Shown here piece after piece: positions 23,751 through 31,682 of a stretch of 32,111 bases of DNA. Source of the DNA: Fusobacteriota bacterium (GTDB taxonomy: Bacteria; Fusobacteriota; Fusobacteriia; Fusobacteriales; JAAYPW01); contig JAAYPW010000064.1 in NCBI GenBank assembly GCA_012519615.1, positions 1 to 32,111 of the forward strand, given 5' to 3'. A model generated the notes under the pieces. The model searched no databases. It was not told where the DNA came from and saw only the letters and a list, made by a program, of their open reading frames with translations. The position numbers were made by a program, and so were the translations under genes. Each line of letters starts with the position of its first letter. The first letter of the stretch is position 1.

Positions 23751-26636
23751 TTATGGTATTTTTACATAAATTGTATCTGCTATTGCTGTTTTACCTGTTT
23801 TTGTATCCATAACTGTTAATATCGCTTCACCAATTGTATCCCCTTTATTAAATCCAGGTGAAATTGGAAATTTAACCGATACAGTTTGGCCTGGTTTTGA
23901 TGCAATATATTCTCCGTATATATCTCTAAATGTCCAGATATAACTTAAATTACTTGGTGAAGATTCACTTCCATCAAAACCAACTAACATCATATCATTT
24001 TCTGGTGCATTTTGATAGCTTATTTTTCCCTTAGCAACAATTGGGTTAGTGTCTGTAGGTTTACTATTTTCATCTTCTACTATTAAAATTTTTATTGTTT
24101 TTGTAACAGGCCCATTTCCTTCTCTATCATTTATTTGAAGCATAACTTCATATTCTCCAGGTTCATTATATGTGTGATCTATTTTTGACTCCCTTACAGA
24201 TTCTAATATTCCATCTCCTAAATTAAAATCCCATGCATAATAAGCAATTTCATCATTATCAAAAGAGTTTGTACCGTCAAAGAATATCGGTTCCCCTACT
24301 TTAGCTACCTCTTTATCCACTGTAATTATTGCTGTTGGTGGTATAATATCCCTTATCTTTATTATCATATCGTATGTAGGATATTCATCAATAAGTATAT
24401 TTCCAGATGTCAGTTCCACCCCTTTTACACTTCCACTAACTACTACTTCCCCTAATTTATCTGTACCATCATGTATATTTTCTTTTAATTTATAGTATGC
24501 AATAATAGTTATTTCAGAATTTAAATCAGTTATTACAGTATTTTCTCTTATTGTTGTTTCAACAAGTGTCCACTTATCAGATATATCTTTTCCATTTTGT
24601 GTAAATCTAGCTGCAACATCTGTTACTCTTACATCTTCGTCACCATTATTTCGTATCTCAAATTTAATTGGTATTCCAGATTGACCTGGATTTACATGCG
24701 ACCAATCACTATATATTCTTTTTAATGTTAAATCTCCACCTAATCTAAAATCTGCAATAAGATCTTTGTTTCTTATTTCATATTGTTCATTGCTATTTGG
24801 TTCTATAGGGTATTCTTTTATTTCAAACTTAATAGTACCGTATTTTTTTTCCGATGGTGCAATTAATCTCCAAGTTATTTTTTCATCTATATTTATATAT
24901 TTTTCACTTACCTCATCATTTGCAAAACGTAATCCTTCTATAGAATTAGGATTTATTGCAATTTTAATTTTACCAGAAATTTTATTTTTAGGATTTGTAT
25001 TAGTTATCTCTGCATATACTTCAAATTCACTGCCAGATTTTACTATTCCGTCTAATGCACCATAATTTAGTTCCGAATAACCTACAGTAAGCTCTAATTC
25101 AGGTTTTTTCTTTACATTTATTGGTATTAATATCTCATTTTTACTGAATTTTATACTAAATTCATCTTCGCCCACTCTATATGTTGGCTCTTTATTTATC
25201 TTAATTTTAATATTACCTTTTATTTCAATTGATGGCATTTTTACTTCCCACTCTTTTTTCTGATTAAATTCTATAGATTCATTTTTATTTCCTTTTAAAA
25301 GTGTAGCCCCGTCAAGTTCTGAATAATCAATAGTAATATCACCTTTTTCATATATTGTTACATTTCCATCATAGTTTACCCTATAATATACAGTAAAACT
25401 TTGTCCAGCAGAAACTTCTCCATCTTTTGCACCATCAGGATATGCAATCCATGCTTCTATATTTGCAGTACTTACATCTCTAACCTCAACAATTCCTATT
25501 TTTTCTGAATGTTCGTCTTCTACTGTTATTCCACCTATTTCACCAATAACACTTGCATCAAGATAAATCTTACCTGTTGTAGCATTTGGAGATAATGTAT
25601 ATGTTCTAGTTATTGTCATTTCTGATCCAGGTGGTATCCTTTTCTCTTCTGATCTACTGTCAACCCATTCATTGCTAACATTTACCCCTTTTTCTGTATA
25701 AAAATTTGGTGTAATTGATTTGATCGTTAAGTATTCATCTGTATTTGAATTTTTAATATCGTATCTTATATTTATATTTGATTGTCCTGGTACAACACTA
25801 CTACTTGATAATGCTACTTCTTTTAATTCTATTTTTGCATTTTTATCTATTATAATAGTTATTTCTTTTGTTAGAAGTTGAGAATATGTAACTGATTTTT
25901 CTGTATTTAAATCTAATATTGTTGGTGTAACATACACTGTTTCTACTGCATTTAATGCATTTGGTTTAACTTGTTTTAATTCGTATGATATTGTAAATAT
26001 TTTTCTTTCACCAGCATCTAATTCCCAGATTTCTTCATTTTGTATTCCTTTAAAATAATCATTCCAAGTCCCAAATGATACCATTGGAAGAAATTCATGT
26101 TTTCCAGTACCTTTATTAGTTATCGAGTATGTTAAATCAATTGTATCACCAATTTCCATTGATACTCTACTAAAATTAATTGAATTTATTTCTAAATCTA
26201 TTTTTTGGTCGGCATCACTCATTGTAGTAAAAGTAGTTATACTACTTGTTTTAGAAACCTCAAGAGTTCTTTTATTTATCCCCCAAACTTGAAAACTATA
26301 TTGTGTGCTCTCTTTTAAATTAGAAAATTTTACTTTTGTATATGATATTCCCTCTTCTTTTTTGGATAAGATTCCACCTTCTTTTAATTCATATTTATAC
26401 AAAAAATCTGAAGGATTATATCCTTCTTGTGTAGCAATATACTGAATATCTACATTTAAATTAGATTTTTCTTTAGGTGGTGCACTTACGATGCTTATAT
26501 TTATTGGTTTTTCTACAACAATATCATCATCTTTAGGTATATCCACAATTTTATTTCCACTACTACTACTTGAAAAGCATCCTGTCATTAGTATTAAAAT
26601 AAAAAAAATAAAATAATATGATAAAGTTTTTTTCAT
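23751..26636 (-). CDS. Large multidomain surface lipoprotein (FN3, CARDB-like, PKD)
   Basis: 961 residues. A lipoprotein signal ends in MTGC (Cys20), followed by a Ser-rich linker. Residues 45-140 resemble a fibronectin type III domain (STQYSFQVWGINK). Five CARDB-like beta-sandwich segments follow, starting near residues 146, 265, 392, 515 and 635, each with a pattern such as VNPGQSGIPIKFEIRNNG. Residues 764-853 form a PKD domain (PPTAIITVDK ... YYAWDFNLGDG ... HTYNEPGEYEVML), and the last 100 residues resemble a second PKD-like fold. Such chains are usually extended, surface-exposed binding or structural modules. The gene sits between the flagellin glycosylation gene and the rod/ring operon, with its own sigma-28-like promoter and terminator, so it is likely co-regulated with motility. 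Its ligand is unknown. Confidence 0.85.
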   Translation of the reverse strand: MKKTLSYYFIFFILILMTGCFSSSSSGNKIVDIPKDDDIVVEKPINISIVSAPPKEKSNLNVDIQYIATQEGYNPSDFLYKYELKEGGILSKKEEGISYTKVKFSNLKESTQYSFQVWGINKRTLEVSKTSSITTFTTMSDADQKIDLEINSINFSRVSMEIGDTIDLTYSITNKGTGKHEFLPMVSFGTWNDYFKGIQNEEIWELDAGERKIFTISYELKQVKPNALNAVETVYVTPTILDLNTEKSVTYSQLLTKEITIIIDKNAKIELKEVALSSSSVVPGQSNINIRYDIKNSNTDEYLTIKSITPNFYTEKGVNVSNEWVDSRSEEKRIPPGSEMTITRTYTLSPNATTGKIYLDASVIGEIGGITVEDEHSEKIGIVEVRDVSTANIEAWIAYPDGAKDGEVSAGQSFTVYYRVNYDGNVTIYEKGDITIDYSELDGATLLKGNKNESIEFNQKKEWEVKMPSIEIKGNIKIKINKEPTYRVGEDEFSIKFSKNEILIPINVKKKPELELTVGYSELNYGALDGIVKSGSEFEVYAEITNTNPKNKISGKIKIAINPNSIEGLRFANDEVSEKYINIDEKITWRLIAPSEKKYGTIKFEIKEYPIEPNSNEQYEIRNKDLIADFRLGGDLTLKRIYSDWSHVNPGQSGIPIKFEIRNNGDEDVRVTDVAARFTQNGKDISDKWTLVETTIRENTVITDLNSEITIIAYYKLKENIHDGTDKLGEVVVSGSVKGVELTSGNILIDEYPTYDMIIKIRDIIPPTAIITVDKEVAKVGEPIFFDGTNSFDNDEIAYYAWDFNLGDGILESVRESKIDHTYNEPGEYEVMLQINDREGNGPVTKTIKILIVEDENSKPTDTNPIVAKGKISYQNAPENDMMLVGFDGSESSPSNLSYIWTFRDIYGEYIASKPGQTVSVKFPISPGFNKGDTIGEAILTVMDTKTGKTAIADTIYVKIP

Positions 26637-26675
26637 TTTATTATCCTCCCTATAAACATTTACTATTTAGTTATA

Positions 26676-26703
26676 GTATCGGAAATATAGGTATTTTCCT
26701 TTA
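26676..26703 (-). promoter_or_regulatory. Sigma-28-like promoter for the PKD/CARDB lipoprotein
   Basis: TAAA (26703-26700, overlapping the preceding stop codon), a 16-bp spacer and TCCGATAC (26683-26676). The spacer contains an imperfect inverted repeat (GGAAAATA / TATTTCC). The predicted leader is about 30 nt. Confidence 0.45.
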
Positions 26704-28020
26704 AATAATATTTAAATTATTTAAGATATATTCTTTTAATTTAACAGCTTTTGTCCCTTTTATTTTTGCACCACCTTCAGTTGCATCTATATAAGCAATA
26801 TTTTTATTTTCACCAATATATTTTTCAATCCACCGTAGATAATGGTATAAATTTTTAAGAGTGTATATTTTTTTACCATCTACACTTTCTATTTCTATTA
26901 AATTGTTAAGATTTGTTTTTTCTTTATTTAAAAGTGTTCCTGTTGCATGTGTATTTAAATTACTACTAAGAGCTAAATCTTGACCAACAAACACGATATT
27001 AGTAGCACCTAATTGATTTGCAAAATCAAGTGCTGTTGTTGCAACAGAGCCTCCTGTTTGTATTAACCCCTTATTGTATTTTTCCTCCATTTTAGAATAA
27101 TATGAATCTTTATCTGGAAATGCAACTATTTTTTTGCCACTATAATGATTTAATAATTTACTATTTACACTCGGAATATATACTAGTGGTATCTCTAGCT
27201 GTAAATAATTTTCAAGTTGATTATATACATTTAATAAAGGATCAATTACAACAATATAATCAGGTTTTATTCCATTTTTCATTAAAATATCCACAACAGT
27301 CCCTACAGAAATTATAACTCCATTATTTTTTATATTTTTCAATTCATTTATATTTTTATTAAGTGAAGGTCCTCCTGAAATTATAAATATTGTACTATTT
27401 TTGTGTTTATCTCTATATTCCTTTACTCCAATACTCTCAATTACAGTCTTCATATTTGCATCTATATTTTTTTCTACAATTTCTCTATCTTTCTCTAGGC
27501 TTTGTTTATCAATCATTATTTTATCAATAATATCGTATAATTTGGGATAATAATCCTTTGAAAGTTTAAATAAAGGGCTATTTATTACTATTTTACCTTT
27601 TAAACTAGTATTATCTAAAATATTCGATATCTTTTTCATAAGTATCTCTTCGTTACCGTAAACTAATTCTATATTTTCACTTTGTATAAATTTTTTCTCT
27701 ATGTTTGAATTAATAAATTCTAAAAATATATCAGGATTTAAAATTAATACAAATATTTTTTGATTATTTTTAATATTTTTAAGAAAATAATCTATATGAT
27801 ATCCTAAACCAAATCCAATAATTAAAAAATAGTCTATCTCTTTATCATAGTTTATATTGAAAAAACGTTCATTTTCTTTCTCAATATTATATTTACTTGT
27901 AATTAATAGATTATTTACTTTTAGAGTTAATTTATTTTCTTTTGAAAATTCCCTTATAATTTCCCTATTAATACCAAAATTTTTAATAAGATTATCTATC
28001 TCTTTTTCTAATTTATTCAT
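26701..28020 (-). CDS. Maf-type motility-associated glycosyltransferase (DUF115)
   Basis: 439 residues. The DUF115/MptE-like core starts with FIISGGPSLNKNI (about 212-224), followed by VIISVGTVVDILMKNGIKPD, YIVVIDP and FVGQDLALS, the signatures of Maf flagellin glycosyltransferases, which attach nonulosonic acids (pseudaminic or legionaminic acid) to flagellin. The N-terminal segment (IIGFGLGYHIDYFLKNI) is the usual companion domain. It acts in the cytoplasm on flagellin before export. No sugar-biosynthesis genes are in the window. The position between the flagellin operon and the ring operon fits this role. GGGGG lies before the ATG, and a promoter-like element is at 28069-28099. Confidence 0.88.
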   Translation of the reverse strand: MNKLEKEIDNLIKNFGINREIIREFSKENKLTLKVNNLLITSKYNIEKENERFFNINYDKEIDYFLIIGFGLGYHIDYFLKNIKNNQKIFVLILNPDIFLEFINSNIEKKFIQSENIELVYGNEEILMKKISNILDNTSLKGKIVINSPLFKLSKDYYPKLYDIIDKIMIDKQSLEKDREIVEKNIDANMKTVIESIGVKEYRDKHKNSTIFIISGGPSLNKNINELKNIKNNGVIISVGTVVDILMKNGIKPDYIVVIDPLLNVYNQLENYLQLEIPLVYIPSVNSKLLNHYSGKKIVAFPDKDSYYSKMEEKYNKGLIQTGGSVATTALDFANQLGATNIVFVGQDLALSSNLNTHATGTLLNKEKTNLNNLIEIESVDGKKIYTLKNLYHYLRWIEKYIGENKNIAYIDATEGGAKIKGTKAVKLKEYILNNLNII

Positions 28021-28068
28021 TAATCCCCCTTTTATATTTTTGTAATTATTATTTTAAGGCAAATTTAA

Positions 28069-28099
28069 ATTATAAATTCTAAAACCATATAAATGTCAA
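28069..28099 (-). promoter_or_regulatory. Possible promoter for the Maf gene
   Basis: A perfect TTGACA (28099-28094) and a perfect TATAAT (28074-28069), but with a long 19-bp spacer, so it is probably weak or activator-dependent. Confidence 0.45.
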
Positions 28100-28171
28100 T
28101 GTATTTCAAAAAAATCCCAAAATAAATATACTATTATGATTTATAATTCTTTAATTATACTTTTTATTTAA

Positions 28172-28205
28172 TTAAAAAGATAGTCTCATTTTAGAGACTA
28201 TCTTA
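28172..28205 (-). terminator. Terminator at the end of the flagellin-flaG-fliD operon
   Basis: AAGATAGTCTC (28177-28187) pairs with GAGACTATCTT (28194-28204) around a 6-nt loop, followed on the minus strand by five T's. It begins 5 bp after the last gene of the operon. Confidence 0.9.
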
Positions 28206-28208
28206 ATA

Positions 28209-28820
28209 TTATGAATTTAAAATTTTATTTTTATCTTCTTCTTCCAATGAATTATGAATTTCTGGAATTAAGGCTTGAAGATCTCTTAGAACTTCCACTG
28301 TTTCATATTCTAGTATATCCGATAACATTATATCATCTTTTTTTTCAAGACATTCTAGTAACTCCTCTAAGTTATATTGAAAATCCTCAAACAATTCTTG
28401 TAAATTAATTTTTTCAAAAATATTATTATAATTTATTTTAAATTTATATAGAACATTATATATCCATTCTAATCCTTCCACAGCATCTACAACCATATTC
28501 ATAGCTTCATGTTGACTGTCTTTAGCTAGTAAATCCACAATTCTATCTACTCCATTTACAAAGTTTTCTATATATGTTTCCATCTCTCTAAAAGATTCTA
28601 TAAATAACCTTTCTTCAGTAACAGTAAAAATCTCAATTTTCTTAACTTCGATTGTATTAATATTCTCTACTAATTGAAATTCAATATCATTTATTTTTAT
28701 ATCAGATATAATTTTTCTATCTTTTAATAAATTTTCTTCTAGTTCTTTTAGAATATCAATTATTGTTGTTGCTTCTATAAACTGAGTTTCGATTTTTTCT
28801 TTATCTACATATATATCCAT
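28209..28820 (-). CDS. Unrecognised acidic protein at the fliS/fliT position
   Basis: 203 residues, cytoplasmic, strongly acidic, no signal peptide. Residues 1-70 look like a small beta-grasp-type domain (MDIYVDKEKIETQF ... DIKINDIEFQLVENI). From about residue 75 onward it is mostly amphipathic helix with heptad-like spacing (FREMETYIENFVNGVDRIVD; LEELLECLEKKDDIM). I cannot assign it to a named family. It lies 22 bp after fliD, where fliS or fliT flagellar export chaperones often sit, and an acidic helical protein would suit a chaperone role. That is inference; FliS motifs are not evident. AAGGAG precedes the ATG. Confidence 0.8.
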   Translation of the reverse strand: MDIYVDKEKIETQFIEATTIIDILKELEENLLKDRKIISDIKINDIEFQLVENINTIEVKKIEIFTVTEERLFIESFREMETYIENFVNGVDRIVDLLAKDSQHEAMNMVVDAVEGLEWIYNVLYKFKINYNNIFEKINLQELFEDFQYNLEELLECLEKKDDIMLSDILEYETVEVLRDLQALIPEIHNSLEEEDKNKILNS

Positions 28821-28842
28821 ATTATCTCCTTAATAGCTATTT

Positions 28843-31209
28843 TTATGAATTACTACTACTTAATGATGATACCTGTGAACTTAGCCAAGAACCTGTACTT
28901 TGACTTTGACTCATTGCTTGTTCCATGGCAAGATACTGCTTTCTCATTGCTTCTTCTCTTAAATTTAATCTTTCTGTCATACTTGCGATCCATTTATTCA
29001 TATCTTTTATTCTATTATCAAAAGTTTTTAAGTGTTGCCCCATAGTTCCATTATATGTTGTGAACGGTTTTAAATATGCACCAATTTTTATTGCAAGACC
29101 GTCACTTGATTTGGAGTTATCTATATTATAGTTTGCGTATATTGCTGCTCCAGCTGTTGGAGCTGTTCCAAATTTCAATTTACCTGTAAGTAAGTCAACA
29201 AAAACATCATTTTCTCCTGGGTCACCATTTGTTATTATTTTATTTGGACCTGTTAATGTGTATTCAATATTCCCAACTTTTATAGTCATATCATTACTGT
29301 CTAAAGGGATCCCCTTTAAACTAAAGGAAATATTATTTCCATCTCCAGAATCTACCAATTCATCCTTAATAAATCCTGTTCCCACATTTTTAGTAAATAA
29401 TTGTTGTACAGATGTAGGATCATTTTTTAATGCTTCTTTTAATTTTGCTGAATCTATTACGAGTTTATTACTTTTAAAATCTTCAATCTTAATTCCTACC
29501 ATAGATAACTGATTATATTCTGGTTTCGCACCATTCACAACCGATGTCATCTCTCTTCTAAGTCTATTTAGCATATTATTTGCCGTACTATTTCCCTGTA
29601 AATCTCCACCTTTTGCTGTTTTTTCCTCTATATATTTCACAATATCATTATATGAATTTATAAATTCTTCAATTTCTTTATATGCTTTATCTACATCAGA
29701 TTTTATTTCAACTTTGACAGTTTCACCCTTTGTTGTATTTGATTTTAATTCTATATTTACACCATTTACAACAAATTTATTACTATCTTTTGTAAATTGA
29801 ACTCCATTAATCTTTACACTTGCCTTTGTACCTTGATATACAGACACACCTTCTCTTGTATCAGAATCACCAGATTGATTCATAAGATTAATTGCTTTTA
29901 AAAAATTAGCTGTATCATTTTCTAGTACAATATCTTTACCAGGTTCTGTACCAACCATTGTAATATCTGCGTTATCCTCATCATAAAAAAGTGTAACTCC
30001 TGCATTTGAACTATTGATTTTTTTTATCACAGATTCTAGTGTATCCACTGATTTATCTACTTCAAATGTATATCCATTAATTGTAAAAAAACCTGTATCG
30101 CTAACACTATCAAACGCTGCAACATCAGACAAAGTTTTTTGGTAATCAGAGTTAATTCCATTTGATACTGTTGTATTTACAACTGAATCTAATCCTACCG
30201 AATTTAAAAACCCTGTAGTGTCCTCACCAAATTTAATTTTATTAGTAGAACCTTTATTAACCGATTCAATTTTAAATTGATTTGTTATCTCATCATAACT
30301 TGCTTTTACAGAAGCATTTGCATTATTTATTTTATTTATAACTAAATTTAATGTATCATTTTCATTTATTGTTATTGTTTTATCATTAATTTTAAAACTA
30401 CCGCTACTTATATTTACACCTGTTAACTCAGAAAATCTTATATTTCCTGATGTTATTTCACTTGTTCCAGCTGCAAAAGCACTTTTTGCACTTTCAAATA
30501 CATTTGTTGTTTCTGGATTTACGCCATTTTTTATATTTTGTCCTAACAAATCATTAATTCCTAAACTCTCAAAAAAACTCGAACTATCGCTTTCAAAGTT
30601 AATTTCTCCTGCAGTTCCTATTAATTTTGATTCAAACTTTAGAGTTCCATTTGAACTATCAAAACTTACATTTACATTTGCATTTGAATTATTTATTTTA
30701 TCCATTACAGTATCCAGCGAATCATTTGAGTTTATCTCGATTTCAATATTATTTATTTTAATAGTTCCATTTGTAAGACCAAATCCTAGTTGATTTAACG
30801 GCATCAATTTATCAGAAACCGATATATTTCTTGAAATATTCGAACTGCTACCTCCAGTAGAACCAATTTTAGCTCCACTAGTCACTCTACCAGCCTGTGC
30901 CAACTTAATATCTTCCAATATATAAGATACCTCAGCAGTATTATTTTGAGCTACTGCTGTTGCAAGTTTCTCATCTGAGCTTTCTACAGTTCTTGCTCCA
31001 AATGTAGCGTTAAAAGTCAAATCCTTTGCTTGAGACTGTAAGTCTTTTAATTTAACATCAATTTCTGTCCATATAGCTTTTTCATTTTCTATTTTTGATA
31101 TTTGTTCCTCTTTTGAATAAATTGGTATTTTTTCAAGTTCCATAAACTTACTTATTATTGTACTTGTATCTAATCCTGAAGCTAGACCTGATAATTGTAT
31201 CCCAGCCAT
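28843..31209 (-). CDS. fliD: Flagellar filament cap protein FliD (enlarged)
   Basis: 788 residues, much longer than the typical 450-550. The FliD N-terminal domain is at about 1-100 (IQLSGLASGLDTSTIISKFM). The FliD C-terminal domain includes NSYNDIVKYIEEKTAKGG, MLNRLRREMTSVVNG, GIKIEDFKSNKLVID and a final coiled coil (REEAMRKQYLAMEQAMSQSQ). Between them are three copies of an IN-motif module, at about residues 147-194, 268-317 and 372-420, each of the form KINxxxIxI...DxLxxVxxKINxxNAxVxxxYD. They account for most of the extra length. The cap guides flagellin folding at the filament tip; the inserted domains should be surface exposed. It lies 27 bp after flaG. Confidence 0.95.
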   Translation of the reverse strand: MAGIQLSGLASGLDTSTIISKFMELEKIPIYSKEEQISKIENEKAIWTEIDVKLKDLQSQAKDLTFNATFGARTVESSDEKLATAVAQNNTAEVSYILEDIKLAQAGRVTSGAKIGSTGGSSSNISRNISVSDKLMPLNQLGFGLTNGTIKINNIEIEINSNDSLDTVMDKINNSNANVNVSFDSSNGTLKFESKLIGTAGEINFESDSSSFFESLGINDLLGQNIKNGVNPETTNVFESAKSAFAAGTSEITSGNIRFSELTGVNISSGSFKINDKTITINENDTLNLVINKINNANASVKASYDEITNQFKIESVNKGSTNKIKFGEDTTGFLNSVGLDSVVNTTVSNGINSDYQKTLSDVAAFDSVSDTGFFTINGYTFEVDKSVDTLESVIKKINSSNAGVTLFYDEDNADITMVGTEPGKDIVLENDTANFLKAINLMNQSGDSDTREGVSVYQGTKASVKINGVQFTKDSNKFVVNGVNIELKSNTTKGETVKVEIKSDVDKAYKEIEEFINSYNDIVKYIEEKTAKGGDLQGNSTANNMLNRLRREMTSVVNGAKPEYNQLSMVGIKIEDFKSNKLVIDSAKLKEALKNDPTSVQQLFTKNVGTGFIKDELVDSGDGNNISFSLKGIPLDSNDMTIKVGNIEYTLTGPNKIITNGDPGENDVFVDLLTGKLKFGTAPTAGAAIYANYNIDNSKSSDGLAIKIGAYLKPFTTYNGTMGQHLKTFDNRIKDMNKWIASMTERLNLREEAMRKQYLAMEQAMSQSQSTGSWLSSQVSSLSSSNS

Positions 31210-31236
31210 TTTTACCCCTCCCCTACCTTATCTTAC

Positions 31237-31599
31237 TTATCCTTTTTCATCATATATTGTTCCTATTATTTCTTCTAATCCTTTTGCTATTTTTATTGAT
31301 TCTTCTGACGGAATTTGTCTTATAATTTCACCAGTATCTGTATTAAAAACTTTAACTACCCATTCACCTAGATCATCTACTTTTTCAAATCTTAATCCTC
31401 TTTTCATAATATCGTCATTTGTATTAAGTTTCTTAATTGTGTTTTCAAGTTCTTTTGAATCTATTTTATTTTCATTGCTATTTGAATACTTTTTTATTGA
31501 TCCATTTTCAACAGTAGATAGTTTACCAACATTATTTAATTGTTGTTGATTAGATGTTTTATTTACTTGTAACTCAAAAGATAATTTATTTATATTCAT
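31237..31599 (-). CDS. flaG: FlaG family protein
   Basis: 120 residues. The C-terminal FlaG domain is clear (LRFEKVDDLGEWVVKVFN, TGEIIRQIPSEESIKIAKGL); the first 50 residues are a low-complexity Asn/Ser/Lys region. FlaG influences filament length in several bacteria. It lies between flagellin and fliD, its usual position. CGGAGGTG precedes the ATG. Confidence 0.93.
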   Translation of the reverse strand: MNINKLSFELQVNKTSNQQQLNNVGKLSTVENGSIKKYSNSNENKIDSKELENTIKKLNTNDDIMKRGLRFEKVDDLGEWVVKVFNTDTGEIIRQIPSEESIKIAKGLEEIIGTIYDEKG

Positions 31600-31629
31600 T
31601 TTTCACACCTCCGAAATAGCTAATTTTTC

Positions 31630-31661
31630 AGACCGACTATCTTAATTAAGATAGTCAGTCT
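31630..31661 (-). repeat. Long perfect dyad between flagellin and flaG
   Basis: A 32-bp self-complementary sequence with a single wobble: AGACCGACTATCTTAA then TTAAGATAGTCAGTCT. On the minus-strand transcript it is followed by GAAAAATTAGC, not a U run, so a classical terminator is unlikely. It may be a processing or stabilising hairpin at the flagellin mRNA 3' end. Confidence 0.8.
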
Positions 31662-31682
31662 AGCCGGTTTTTGCCCTTTATT

